Positions 57,603 through 64,000 of a stretch of DNA of 64,000 bases are shown piece after piece. Below the pieces are notes generated by a model. That model did not search any database. It worked only from the letters and a program-made list of their open reading frames with translations, and was not told where the DNA came from. The position numbers were made by a program, and so were the translations under genes. How positions within the stretch are numbered: position 1 is the first letter of the stretch; every line of letters begins with the position of its first letter. Where the stretch lies: assembly GCF_033406955.1 (NCBI RefSeq), contig NZ_CP137734.1, positions 6,138,001 through 6,202,000 of the forward strand. Reading direction: 5' to 3'. The stretch comes from Streptomyces violaceoruber (GTDB lineage: Bacteria > Actinomycetota > Actinomycetes > Streptomycetales > Streptomycetaceae).

Positions 57603-58646
57603 GTGGCGTCCCACCGTCGTCCCAAGCAGCCGAGCCGCACGCGCGTGACCGTGCTCACCACCGCTGCCGCCGCCGCTGTCGTTCTCAGCTCCCAGGCCGC
57701 CAACGCCGCCCCGAGCGAGAAGCCGAGCAAGGACGAGGTCAAGGCCAAGGTCGACAAGCTCTACGAGGAGGCCGAGCAGGCCACCGAGAAGTACAACGGC
57801 GCCAAGGAGAAGCAGGAGAAGCTCCAGAAGGAGATCTCCACCATCCAGGACAACGTCGCCCGCGGCCAGGAGGAGCTCAACGAGCTGCGCGACGGCCTCG
57901 GTTCGATGGCCAGCGCCCAGTACCGCTCCGGCGGCATCGACCCCTCCCTCCAGCTCTTCCTGTCCGCCGATCCGGACAACTACCTGGACAAGGCCTCCAC
58001 CCTCGACCAGCTGAGCGGTCAGCAGGTCGAGGCGCTGAAGAAGATCCAGGTCAAGCAGCGCGACCTCGCGCAGCAGCGCTCCGAGGCCTCCGAGAAGCTC
58101 AAGGACCTCTCCGCCACCCGCACCGAGCTGGGCAAGAAGAAGAAGGAAGTCCAGGGCAAGCTCTCCTCCGCGCAGAAGCTGCTCAACACGCTCACCGCGC
58201 AGGAGAAGGCCGCCCTCCAGCAGGACGAGCAGCGCTCCAACCGCGCCAGCGAGCGCCAGGTCCTCACCGGCGGCAAGTCCACCCCCGCCTCCGGCCGTGC
58301 GGGGGCGGCCTTCGCCGCCGCCCAGGGCAAGATAGGCACGCCCTACGTCTACGGCGCCACCGGCCCGTCCTCCTTCGACTGCTCCGGCCTGACCTCCTGG
58401 GCCTACGCGCAGGCCGGCGTCGGCATCCCGCGCACCTCCCAGGCGCAGGCCAACTACGGCACGCGCATCTCGTCGTCGAGCCAGCTGCAGGTCGGCGACC
58501 TCGTCTTCTTCTTCAGTGACCTGCACCACGTCGGCCTCTACGCCGGCAACGGCCAGGTCCTGCACGCGCCGCGCACCGGCACGAACGTCCGCTACGAGTC
58601 GATGAGCACCATCGGCGGTCCGTTCATGTTCGGCGTACGGGTCTGA
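57603..58646 (+). CDS. Secreted NlpC/P60 peptidoglycan hydrolase, first paralogue
   Basis: A 347-residue protein. A signal peptide ends around SSQAANAAP (residue about 37). A coiled coil occupies about 40-215 (DEVKAKVDKLYEEAEQATEKY, QEELNELRDGL), followed by an NlpC/P60 domain with Cys260 in SSFDCSGLTSWAYAQAG, His in HHVGLYAGNG and a third polar residue in HAPRTGTNV. These D,L-endopeptidases cleave stem peptides; the coiled coil may be autoinhibitory, as in RipA. GTG 57603 is favoured over the 57573 GTG because AAGGAG lies 9 bases before it. It has a close paralogue downstream in tandem. Confidence 0.92.
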   Translation: MASHRRPKQPSRTRVTVLTTAAAAAVVLSSQAANAAPSEKPSKDEVKAKVDKLYEEAEQATEKYNGAKEKQEKLQKEISTIQDNVARGQEELNELRDGLGSMASAQYRSGGIDPSLQLFLSADPDNYLDKASTLDQLSGQQVEALKKIQVKQRDLAQQRSEASEKLKDLSATRTELGKKKKEVQGKLSSAQKLLNTLTAQEKAALQQDEQRSNRASERQVLTGGKSTPASGRAGAAFAAAQGKIGTPYVYGATGPSSFDCSGLTSWAYAQAGVGIPRTSQAQANYGTRISSSSQLQVGDLVFFFSDLHHVGLYAGNGQVLHAPRTGTNVRYESMSTIGGPFMFGVRV

Positions 58647-58748
58647 CCGTGCCCCGCGTCCGGGGTCGGCCCGGACGACCCGCGCCACCCGAAGTCACCC
58701 CCGCCGTGCCGCCCGTTCGGGCGAATCACGTCCGGGCCCTGTGACCCC

Positions 58749-58782
58749 CGCCCCGCCGGTGACCTGCGTCAGCGGCGGGGCG
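58749..58782 (+). terminator. Hairpin between the NlpC/P60 paralogues
   Basis: CGCCCCGCCG and CGGCGGGGCG pair, with an inner TGAC/GTCA helix separated by one G-G mismatch. It is about 105 bp downstream of the first gene. A second gene start lies about 100 bp further on. Confidence 0.75.
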
Positions 58783-58881
58783 TCGTGTTGCGCGGCGCCG
58801 GAGGTCGTTGGCCGGTGCCCCGCCGGAGGGTTACTGTCTGCCGCGTTTCCCCGTCCGCCAGCGGAAGGAGTGCGGCTTCCC

Positions 58882-59898
58882 GTGGGGTCCCATCGCCGCC
58901 TTGCACCATCCGGGTTCGACCGTGGCTCCACCGCCGCCGTCGGCCTGCTCTCCGTGGTCGCCGCACTGCTGGGCGCCGTACCGGCCACGGCCGCCCCGCA
59001 CGACGACCGGCGGGCGGAGGTGGACCGGCTCCACACCGAGGCGGAGCAGGCGACCGAGGCCTACAACAAGGCCGACGCGCGCACCGACGCGCTGCGCGAG
59101 GAGGTCACCACCGCTCAGGAGTCCATCGCCCGGCAGCAGGAACGCGTCAACACCATGCGGGACGCGCTCGGTTCGCTGGCCGGTGCGCAGTACCGCTCCG
59201 GCGGCATCGACCCGTCGCTGGCGCTGCTGCTCTCCGCCGAACCGGACGACTACCTCGACCGGGCTTCCGTGCTCGACCGGATCACCACCCGCCAGGCGGG
59301 TGAGCTGAGGGAACTCCAGCAGGCGATGCGCGACCTCGCCCAGGACCGTGCCGAGGCGGCCCGCAAACTCACCGAGCTGGAGCGGGGCCGCAAGGCCGTG
59401 GCCGCCCACAAGAAGACCGTGGAGCGCAAGCTGGCCAAGGCCCGCGCGCTGCTCGCCGCCCTGCCGGACGACGAACGCACCGCCTACCAGCGGGGATCCC
59501 GCTCCGGCCGCGAGGACCTGACCGCCCTCGCCGGTGCCGCCGCGCCCGCCTCCGGCCGGGCCGGAGCCGCCTTCGCCGCCGCCCGCTCCGCCCTCGGCAA
59601 GCCCTACGTCTGGGGCGCCAACGGCCCCTCCGGCTTCGACTGCTCGGGCCTGACCCAGTGGTCCTACGCGCAGGCCGGAGTGGGCATCCCGCGCACCTCC
59701 CAGGCGCAGACCGGCGCCGGGCGGCACGTGTCCCTGGCCGAGGCCCGCCCCGGCGACCTGGTCGCCTACCGCGACGACGCCAGCCACATCGGCATGTACG
59801 CCGGCAACGGCCAGGTGATCCACGCGCCCTACCCCGGCGCGCCGGTGCGTTACGACCCGGTCGGCATGATGCCGATCTCCTCGATCACCAGGGTGTGA
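58882..59898 (+). CDS. Secreted NlpC/P60 peptidoglycan hydrolase, second paralogue
   Basis: A 338-residue protein with the same order as the upstream gene: signal peptide (to about ATAAP), coiled coil (RRAEVDRLHTEAEQATEAY, RDALGSLAGAQYRSGGIDPS is nearly identical between the two), then NlpC/P60 with Cys254 in GFDCSGLTQWSYAQAG, His in SHIGMYAGNGQ. The duplication is recent enough that blocks such as AQYRSGGIDPSL and YAQAGVGIPRTSQAQ are unchanged. GTG 58882 follows GGAAGGAG at 11 bases; upstream frame to 58741 shows no signal peptide. The coiled-coil part has diverged more than the catalytic part. Confidence 0.9.
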   Translation: MGSHRRLAPSGFDRGSTAAVGLLSVVAALLGAVPATAAPHDDRRAEVDRLHTEAEQATEAYNKADARTDALREEVTTAQESIARQQERVNTMRDALGSLAGAQYRSGGIDPSLALLLSAEPDDYLDRASVLDRITTRQAGELRELQQAMRDLAQDRAEAARKLTELERGRKAVAAHKKTVERKLAKARALLAALPDDERTAYQRGSRSGREDLTALAGAAAPASGRAGAAFAAARSALGKPYVWGANGPSGFDCSGLTQWSYAQAGVGIPRTSQAQTGAGRHVSLAEARPGDLVAYRDDASHIGMYAGNGQVIHAPYPGAPVRYDPVGMMPISSITRV

Positions 59899-59983
59899 CT
59901 CCCCGGCCCCTTCGGCCCGCCGCCTCCGCCGCGTCCGCATCGCCCGCTGCCTTCCGCGGCCCGGCGCCCGTACGATCGGGAAC

Positions 59984-61177
59984 GTGGCTGGTCGAAGGCG
60001 GGTGTCGGGGTTCTCGGTGGTGGCGCTGTGCCTGCTGCTGGTCGCGCTCGTGGGCTGCGGCGGCCGGACCGCGACCGACCCGTCCTCGACCGACGTCCAG
60101 CGGGTGCTCGACCGGCGGGCCGCTGCCGTCCTCGCCCACGACGCGGCCGCCTACGCGCGCACCGGCACCGCCACCGGCTTCGGCAACCTGAGCGCGATCC
60201 CGCTCGCCGCCTGGTCCTACCGGGTACGGGGCGTGGAGCGCAGCGGCGACACCGCCACCGCCGACGTCGAGCTGCGCTACCGCGTCCGGGGCTACGACCG
60301 GGGCCCCGTCTCCGCGGGCCGCACCGTGCGGCTGAGCCGGGACGGCACGGCCGGGACCTGGACCGTCGACTCCGACCGCCCCGCCAAGGAGTCCGGCCAG
60401 CAGCCCTGGGACCAGGGCGCGGTCCGGGTCGTGCGCGGCACGCACAGCCTCGTCCTCGGCGTCGGGCAGTCCACCACCGCCCTGCGCCGCTTCGCCGACC
60501 TGGCCGACCGCGCGGTGCCGGCCGTCTCGGACGCCTGGGACGGCGACTGGTCCCGCCGGGTGGTCGTGGTCGTCCCCCGGTCGCTGGAGGGCATGGCGGG
60601 CCTGCTCGGCTCGCCCGCCTCGTCCTACCGGGGCATCGCCGCGGTCACCACCGGGGAGACGGGCGGCCGGGAACACGCCCCCGCGGACCGGATCATCGTC
60701 AACCCCGACGCGTACGGCCTGCTGGGCAGCCTGGGCAAGCAGGTCGTGCTCACCCACGAGACGACCCACGTCGCCACCCGCGCCGACACCACCTCCGCCA
60801 CCCCGCTGTGGCTCTCCGAGGGCTACGCCGACTGGGTCGGCTACCGCGGCAGCGGACGCACCGCCGCCCAGGCCGCCCCCGAACTGGCCGGCGCGGTCGC
60901 CGAGGGCCGGGCGCCCGCCCGGCTGCCGACCGACGAGGACTTCGGCTTCACCGCCGACGCTGAGGCACTGGCCCGCGCCTACGAGGGCGGCTGGCTGGCC
61001 TGCCGGATGATCGCCGAGCAGTGGGGCGAGGACCGGCTGGACGCGTTCTACCGCTCCGTGGGCACCCACGACGACCGCGCGGGCGCGGTGGAAGCCGCGC
61101 TGCACGAGGTGCTCGGAACGACACCGGACGACTTCACGGCCCGCTGGCGGTCGTACCTGCGGACCCGGCTCGGATGA
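59984..61177 (+). CDS. Lipoprotein metallopeptidase with HExxH motif
   Basis: A 397-residue protein. Signal peptide with lipobox LVGC, then an N-terminal region of beta-sandwich type, about 30-140. A gluzincin-like motif VLTHETTHVATRADTT at about 255-270 places zinc ligands His258 and His262 with Glu259 as base; the third ligand is probably Glu279 in LWLSEGYADWVGY. The pattern HExxH-x16-E is found in MA-clan peptidases. Substrate unknown. A TACGAT -10-like hexamer ends 7 bases before the GTG start, so the mRNA may be leaderless. It is downstream of the NlpC paralogues but not clearly in one operon. Confidence 0.82.
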   Translation: MAGRRRVSGFSVVALCLLLVALVGCGGRTATDPSSTDVQRVLDRRAAAVLAHDAAAYARTGTATGFGNLSAIPLAAWSYRVRGVERSGDTATADVELRYRVRGYDRGPVSAGRTVRLSRDGTAGTWTVDSDRPAKESGQQPWDQGAVRVVRGTHSLVLGVGQSTTALRRFADLADRAVPAVSDAWDGDWSRRVVVVVPRSLEGMAGLLGSPASSYRGIAAVTTGETGGREHAPADRIIVNPDAYGLLGSLGKQVVLTHETTHVATRADTTSATPLWLSEGYADWVGYRGSGRTAAQAAPELAGAVAEGRAPARLPTDEDFGFTADAEALARAYEGGWLACRMIAEQWGEDRLDAFYRSVGTHDDRAGAVEAALHEVLGTTPDDFTARWRSYLRTRLG

Positions 61178-61204
61178 GCCGCGCGGGCTCGCCGCCGGAG
61201 GGCT

Positions 61205-62470
61205 TCAGGGCGCGCCGGTGGGTGTGTCCGCGGGTGCGGCTCGGGTGAGGGGGGCGGGCTGTCCGGCCGGGGCCGGGGTCCCGCCGCGCACCGTGCCCCG
61301 CCACAGCGCGCGGGCGGCGAGGAGCGTGGCGGCCACCAGCAGACCGTTGCGGACGGACAGGAGCGTGATGCCGAAGGGGGTGCTCGCCACCACGTCCGCG
61401 AACAGGAGCGGGAACTCCAGCGCCGTCAGCGGGGTCGCCGCCAGCACCAGGGCGACCGGCACCCGCATCCGGCTCGCCCGGAAGCACCGGCAGACCGCGC
61501 CGAGGCCCACCAGCCACACCAGGTACTGCGGGCTGATCACCCGGCTGGTCACCGTGAACATCAGCACCGCCACGAAGGCCGCGTCCGCCGCCGTGTGCGC
61601 CGCGAACCGGTGGGACGCCGACCGCGAGGCCCGCACCCGCCACAGCAGCAGCCAGCCGAACGCCACCGCGCTCAGCCCCAGCGAGACCGTGCCCACGGTG
61701 TCCACGTGCGGGCCCAGGAACTCCATCGAGCCGTAGTTCAGCAGCACCCCGCCCTCCCAGCCGAAGTGCCGGGCGACGTGGAAGACCAGCGAGCCCAGCG
61801 ACTCCACCTCGACGCCCCGCTCGCGCTGGAACGTCAGGAACGCGAACGCCCCGGGCATCGACACGGCGAACAGCGCGGCCAGCCCGGCCCCGCTCACCGC
61901 GGCGGCGACCCAGGGCTCGCGCCCCCGCATCCCGACGAGCACCAGCGCCGGCCACACCTTCAGCAGCGCCCCGACCGCCGCCAGGGCCCCCGCCACGCGC
62001 GGATGCCGCCCGGCGGCGAGCAGTGCGGCCACCGCGACGGCCGTGACCATCACGTCGTAGCGGGCGTACACCGTGGGGCCGAGCAGCGGTACGCCCGCCA
62101 CCCACACCCACGCCCCGCGCGGCGACCGCCCCGTCCCCCGGCCGGCGTGCCACAGCAGTGCCAGGACGGCGGCGTCCGTGACCCACGCGAGGACGAAGAA
62201 GGCCGTCGCGTACTCCAGGAAGGGCAGCAGGCCGGGGGAGAGGACCGCGAAGGCCGCCGCCGGCGGGTACTGCCAGGTGACGTCGTTCAGCGGAAACGTT
62301 CCGGTGCGCAGCACGTCGGCCCAGTCCCGGTAGATGACGGACACGTCGCCGGTGACGTCCGGACCGGGGAAGACCAGCACCTTCAGCACGAACAGCAGCA
62401 GCACCAGCCGGGTGGCGCCCCAGACCGTCGGCAGCCACATCCGTGACCGCCCCGCGTCCCTCGTCTCCAC
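61205..62470 (-). CDS. Polytopic GT87-type mannosyltransferase (DUF2029)
   Basis: A 421-residue protein with about ten hydrophobic helices. DUF2029/GT87 features are the extracytoplasmic acidic motif after TM1 (VTGDVSVIYRDWADVL), followed by TWQYPPAAAF and YARYDVMVTAVAVAALL. The C-terminus ends in a Pro/Ala-rich tail. GT87 enzymes in actinobacteria transfer mannose or other sugars from polyprenyl phosphate to lipoglycans on the outer face. GTG 62470 with GGGAG 5 bases upstream is chosen; the long frame to 63442 is antisense to the next gene and rejected. It diverges from the PimB'-like gene, which matches mycobacterial lipoglycan gene grouping. Confidence 0.85.
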   Translation of the reverse strand: METRDAGRSRMWLPTVWGATRLVLLLFVLKVLVFPGPDVTGDVSVIYRDWADVLRTGTFPLNDVTWQYPPAAAFAVLSPGLLPFLEYATAFFVLAWVTDAAVLALLWHAGRGTGRSPRGAWVWVAGVPLLGPTVYARYDVMVTAVAVAALLAAGRHPRVAGALAAVGALLKVWPALVLVGMRGREPWVAAAVSGAGLAALFAVSMPGAFAFLTFQRERGVEVESLGSLVFHVARHFGWEGGVLLNYGSMEFLGPHVDTVGTVSLGLSAVAFGWLLLWRVRASRSASHRFAAHTAADAAFVAVLMFTVTSRVISPQYLVWLVGLGAVCRCFRASRMRVPVALVLAATPLTALEFPLLFADVVASTPFGITLLSVRNGLLVAATLLAARALWRGTVRGGTPAPAGQPAPLTRAAPADTPTGAP

Positions 62471-62612
62471 GTGCTCCCTGCCCGTCCGTGCCCGCCCGCA
62501 CCTGCCTGTCCCCGCCTCGTACCCGCTTGTCCCCCGGTGCGGCCATGATGACCCGGACCCCTGTGGGCGTGCCACAGGAGGCGGCCGGGCCAGGCTCCCG
62601 GCGGCCGGTTCG

Positions 62613-62618
62613 GTAGGG
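62613..62618 (+). promoter_or_regulatory. -10 of the PimB'-like gene (probably leaderless)
   Basis: TAGGGT lies 8 bases before the GTG start. No Shine-Dalgarno sequence is present, consistent with a leaderless mRNA. Confidence 0.55.
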
Positions 62619-62626
62619 TCGGCGGC

Positions 62627-63799
62627 GTGCGCAAGACCTTGATCGTGACCAACGACTTCCCGCCCCGCCCGGGCGGCATCCAGGCCTTCCTGCACAACAT
62701 GGCGCTGCGCCTGGACCCCGAGCGGCTGGTCGTCTACGCCTCCACCTGGAAGCGCGGCCGCGAGGGCATCGAGGCCACCGCCGCCTTCGACGCCGAGCAG
62801 CCCTTCACCGTCGTACGGGACCGCACGACGATGCTGCTGCCGACGCCGGGCGCCACCCGGCGGGCAGTGGGCCTGCTGCGCGAGCACGGCTGCACCTCGG
62901 TGTGGTTCGGGGCGGCCGCGCCCCTCGGCCTGATGGCCCCGGCCCTGCGGAGGGCGGGCGCCGAGCGGCTGGTCGCCACCACCCACGGCCACGAGGCGGG
63001 CTGGGCCCAGCTGCCCGCCACCCGGCAACTGCTGCGCCGGATCGGGGAGTCGACGGACACGATCACCTACCTCGGCGAGTACACGCGCTCCCGGATCGCG
63101 GGCGCGCTCACCCCCGGGGCCGCCGCCCGGATGGTGCAACTGCCGCCCGGCGTCGACGAGAAGACCTTCCACCCGGCCAGCGGCGGCGACGAGGTGCGCG
63201 CCCGCCTCGGATTCACCGACCGCCCCGTCGTGGTCTGCGTCTCCCGCCTGGTCCCGCGCAAGGGTCAGGACACCCTGATCCGGGCGATGCCGCGCATCCT
63301 CGCCGCCGAGCCGGACGCCGTCCTGCTGATCGTCGGCGGCGGCCCCTACGAGAAGGACCTGCGCCGCCTCGCCGAGGAGACCGGCGTCGCCGCCGCCGTC
63401 CACTTCACCGGCGCCGTGCCCTGGTCCGAACTGCCCGCGCACTACGGCGCCGGGGACGTCTTCGCCATGCCCTGCCGCACCCGCCGGGGCGGCCTCGACG
63501 TGGAGGGCCTCGGCATCGTCTACCTGGAGGCCTCGGCGACCGGCCTGCCCGTCGTCGCCGGCGACTCGGGCGGCGCACCCGACGCGGTACTCGACGGCGA
63601 GACGGGCTGGGTGGTCCGGGGCGAGGACCCGAACGAGTCCGCCGACCGCATCACCACCCTCCTCGCAGACCCGGAACTGCGCCGCCGGATGGGCGAGCGG
63701 GGCAGGGCCTGGGTGGAGGAGAAATGGCGCTGGGACCTACTGGCAGAGCACTTGAGAACGCTGCTGCAGGGCGGCTCCGCCAGGGGCGCGGGGCTGTGA
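62627..63799 (+). CDS. pimB: GDP-mannose-dependent alpha-1,6-mannosyltransferase, GT4 family (PimB'-like)
   Basis: A 390-residue GT-B glycosyltransferase. N-terminal LIVTNDFPPRPGGIQAFL is the glycine-rich acceptor loop; the C-terminal GT4 motif EGLGIVYLEASATGLPVV has the E-x7-E pair that holds the nucleotide sugar, preceded by VSRLVPRKGQDTLI and VGGGPYE. It adds the second mannose to phosphatidylinositol mannoside in mycobacteria (Rv2188c), and the neighbours GT87 and FadD15 recur there, supporting the call. The last about nine codons and the stop are encoded by a short repeat (63771 onward), so the C-terminus differs from the family's usual end. Confidence 0.88.
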   Translation: MRKTLIVTNDFPPRPGGIQAFLHNMALRLDPERLVVYASTWKRGREGIEATAAFDAEQPFTVVRDRTTMLLPTPGATRRAVGLLREHGCTSVWFGAAAPLGLMAPALRRAGAERLVATTHGHEAGWAQLPATRQLLRRIGESTDTITYLGEYTRSRIAGALTPGAAARMVQLPPGVDEKTFHPASGGDEVRARLGFTDRPVVVCVSRLVPRKGQDTLIRAMPRILAAEPDAVLLIVGGGPYEKDLRRLAEETGVAAAVHFTGAVPWSELPAHYGAGDVFAMPCRTRRGGLDVEGLGIVYLEASATGLPVVAGDSGGAPDAVLDGETGWVVRGEDPNESADRITTLLADPELRRRMGERGRAWVEEKWRWDLLAEHLRTLLQGGSARGAGL

Positions 63800-63860
63800 C
63801 ATGTGCGGCTCCGCCGCGCGGGCGCGACAAGCCACGGACAACGTCGGGCCGCCGACGAAC
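63771..63860 (+). repeat. Short gene-end repeat, family 1, invading the pimB-like 3' end
   Basis: CAGGGGCGCGGGGCTGTGAC, then ATGTGCGGCTCCGCCGCGCG and CGCGACAAGCCACGG. It shares 36 consecutive bases with the copy at 36536. The TGA of GGGCTGTGACAT is the stop codon of the upstream gene. Confidence 0.85.
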
Positions 63861-63886
63861 CGGACCCGGCACCCCGGAAGGCGCCC

Positions 63887-64000
63887 CTACTTGGAGTAGA
63901 TCGCCTCGATCTCGTCGGCATAGTCCTTCGCGACGACATTCCGCTTCAGCTTCAACGACGGAGTCAGATGCCCCGAGTCCTCGGTGAACTGCGCCCCCAG
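63887..64000 (-). CDS. Long-chain acyl-CoA ligase (FadD15-like), C-terminal end
   Basis: The gene is cut by the right window edge. The final 37 codons read LGAQFTEDSGHLTPSLKLKR followed by NVVAKDYADEIEAIYSK and TAG. The LTPSLKLKRN segment is the C-terminal signature of AMP-forming acyl-CoA synthetases of the FadD15 branch, with the catalytic-domain lysine in the KLKR area. FadD15-type ligases activate long-chain fatty acids. The gene lies beside pimB, as in mycobacteria. Confidence 0.85.
   Translation of the reverse strand: MGAQFTEDSGHLTPSLKLKRNVVAKDYADEIEAIYSK

Noticed and set aside
62471..63442. N-terminal extension of the GT87 frame to 63442
   Set aside because: It is antisense to the PimB'-like gene; the signal of membrane helices starts after 62470.

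Overview
The window is a chromosomal core segment of a Streptomyces (or very close relative). The base composition is extremely GC-rich with GC-saturated third codon positions, GTG starts are frequent, many promoters are of the TTGxxx-N18-TAGxxT type, and the gene content and order match what I know of the S. coelicolor nadA / cytochrome bc1-aa3 / PspA neighbourhood. I see no tRNA, rRNA, phage, insertion sequence or CRISPR array. Both edges cut genes: a GNAT acetyltransferase at the left and a FadD15-type acyl-CoA ligase C-terminus at the right.

Layout. 1-4.8 kb: MarP-like periplasmic protease, PGRP amidase, DUF4240 protein, a ~500-bp repeat and a WYL regulator. 4.8-14 kb (minus strand): central carbon genes aceE, a GntR/FCD regulator, sucB, lpd, and pepA; a perfect 19-bp palindrome covers the -35 of the predicted aceE promoter. 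14-20 kb: secreted GH114 glycosidase, then cobalamin genes cobS, cobT and an MBL-CobU fusion, with an unassigned polytopic membrane protein, a second copy of the ~500-bp repeat and a methyltransferase among them. 20-30 kb: HtrA-type lipoprotein protease, a methyltransferase whose best start is CTG, DUF3043 membrane protein, PspA-PspAA, a NarL-type two-component pair and an orphan RND permease.

30-46 kb is the redox block: nadA, erpA, adenosine kinase, a cysteine desulfurase-TusA fusion, then ctaC-ctaD-ctaF, an L,D-transpeptidase, a degenerate receiver protein divergent from ctaE, and ctaE followed by qcrC-qcrA-qcrB. The respiratory genes overlap by GTGA/ATGA and together encode the bc1-aa3 supercomplex; nadA and erpA supply NAD and Fe-S assembly. 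46-54 kb: trpD, a SAM-IV-like riboswitch leader ahead of a class V aminotransferase, a glycerate kinase/SLC13 transporter operon and an OmpR-type two-component system. 54-64 kb: rhomboid protease coupled to a stand-alone RAM-domain protein, zinc-ribbon and NYN proteins, two tandem NlpC/P60 hydrolases, an HExxH lipoprotein, and lipoglycan-type glycosyltransferases (GT87 and PimB') next to fadD15.

The least explained content is non-coding: two copies of a ~460-500 bp intergenic element with internal 45-bp units, at least seven copies of two short gene-end repeats (one supplies the last codons and stop of the PimB' gene), and a third short repeat after pspAA. Nearly every operon ends in a long, perfect, GC-rich hairpin with no T-tract.
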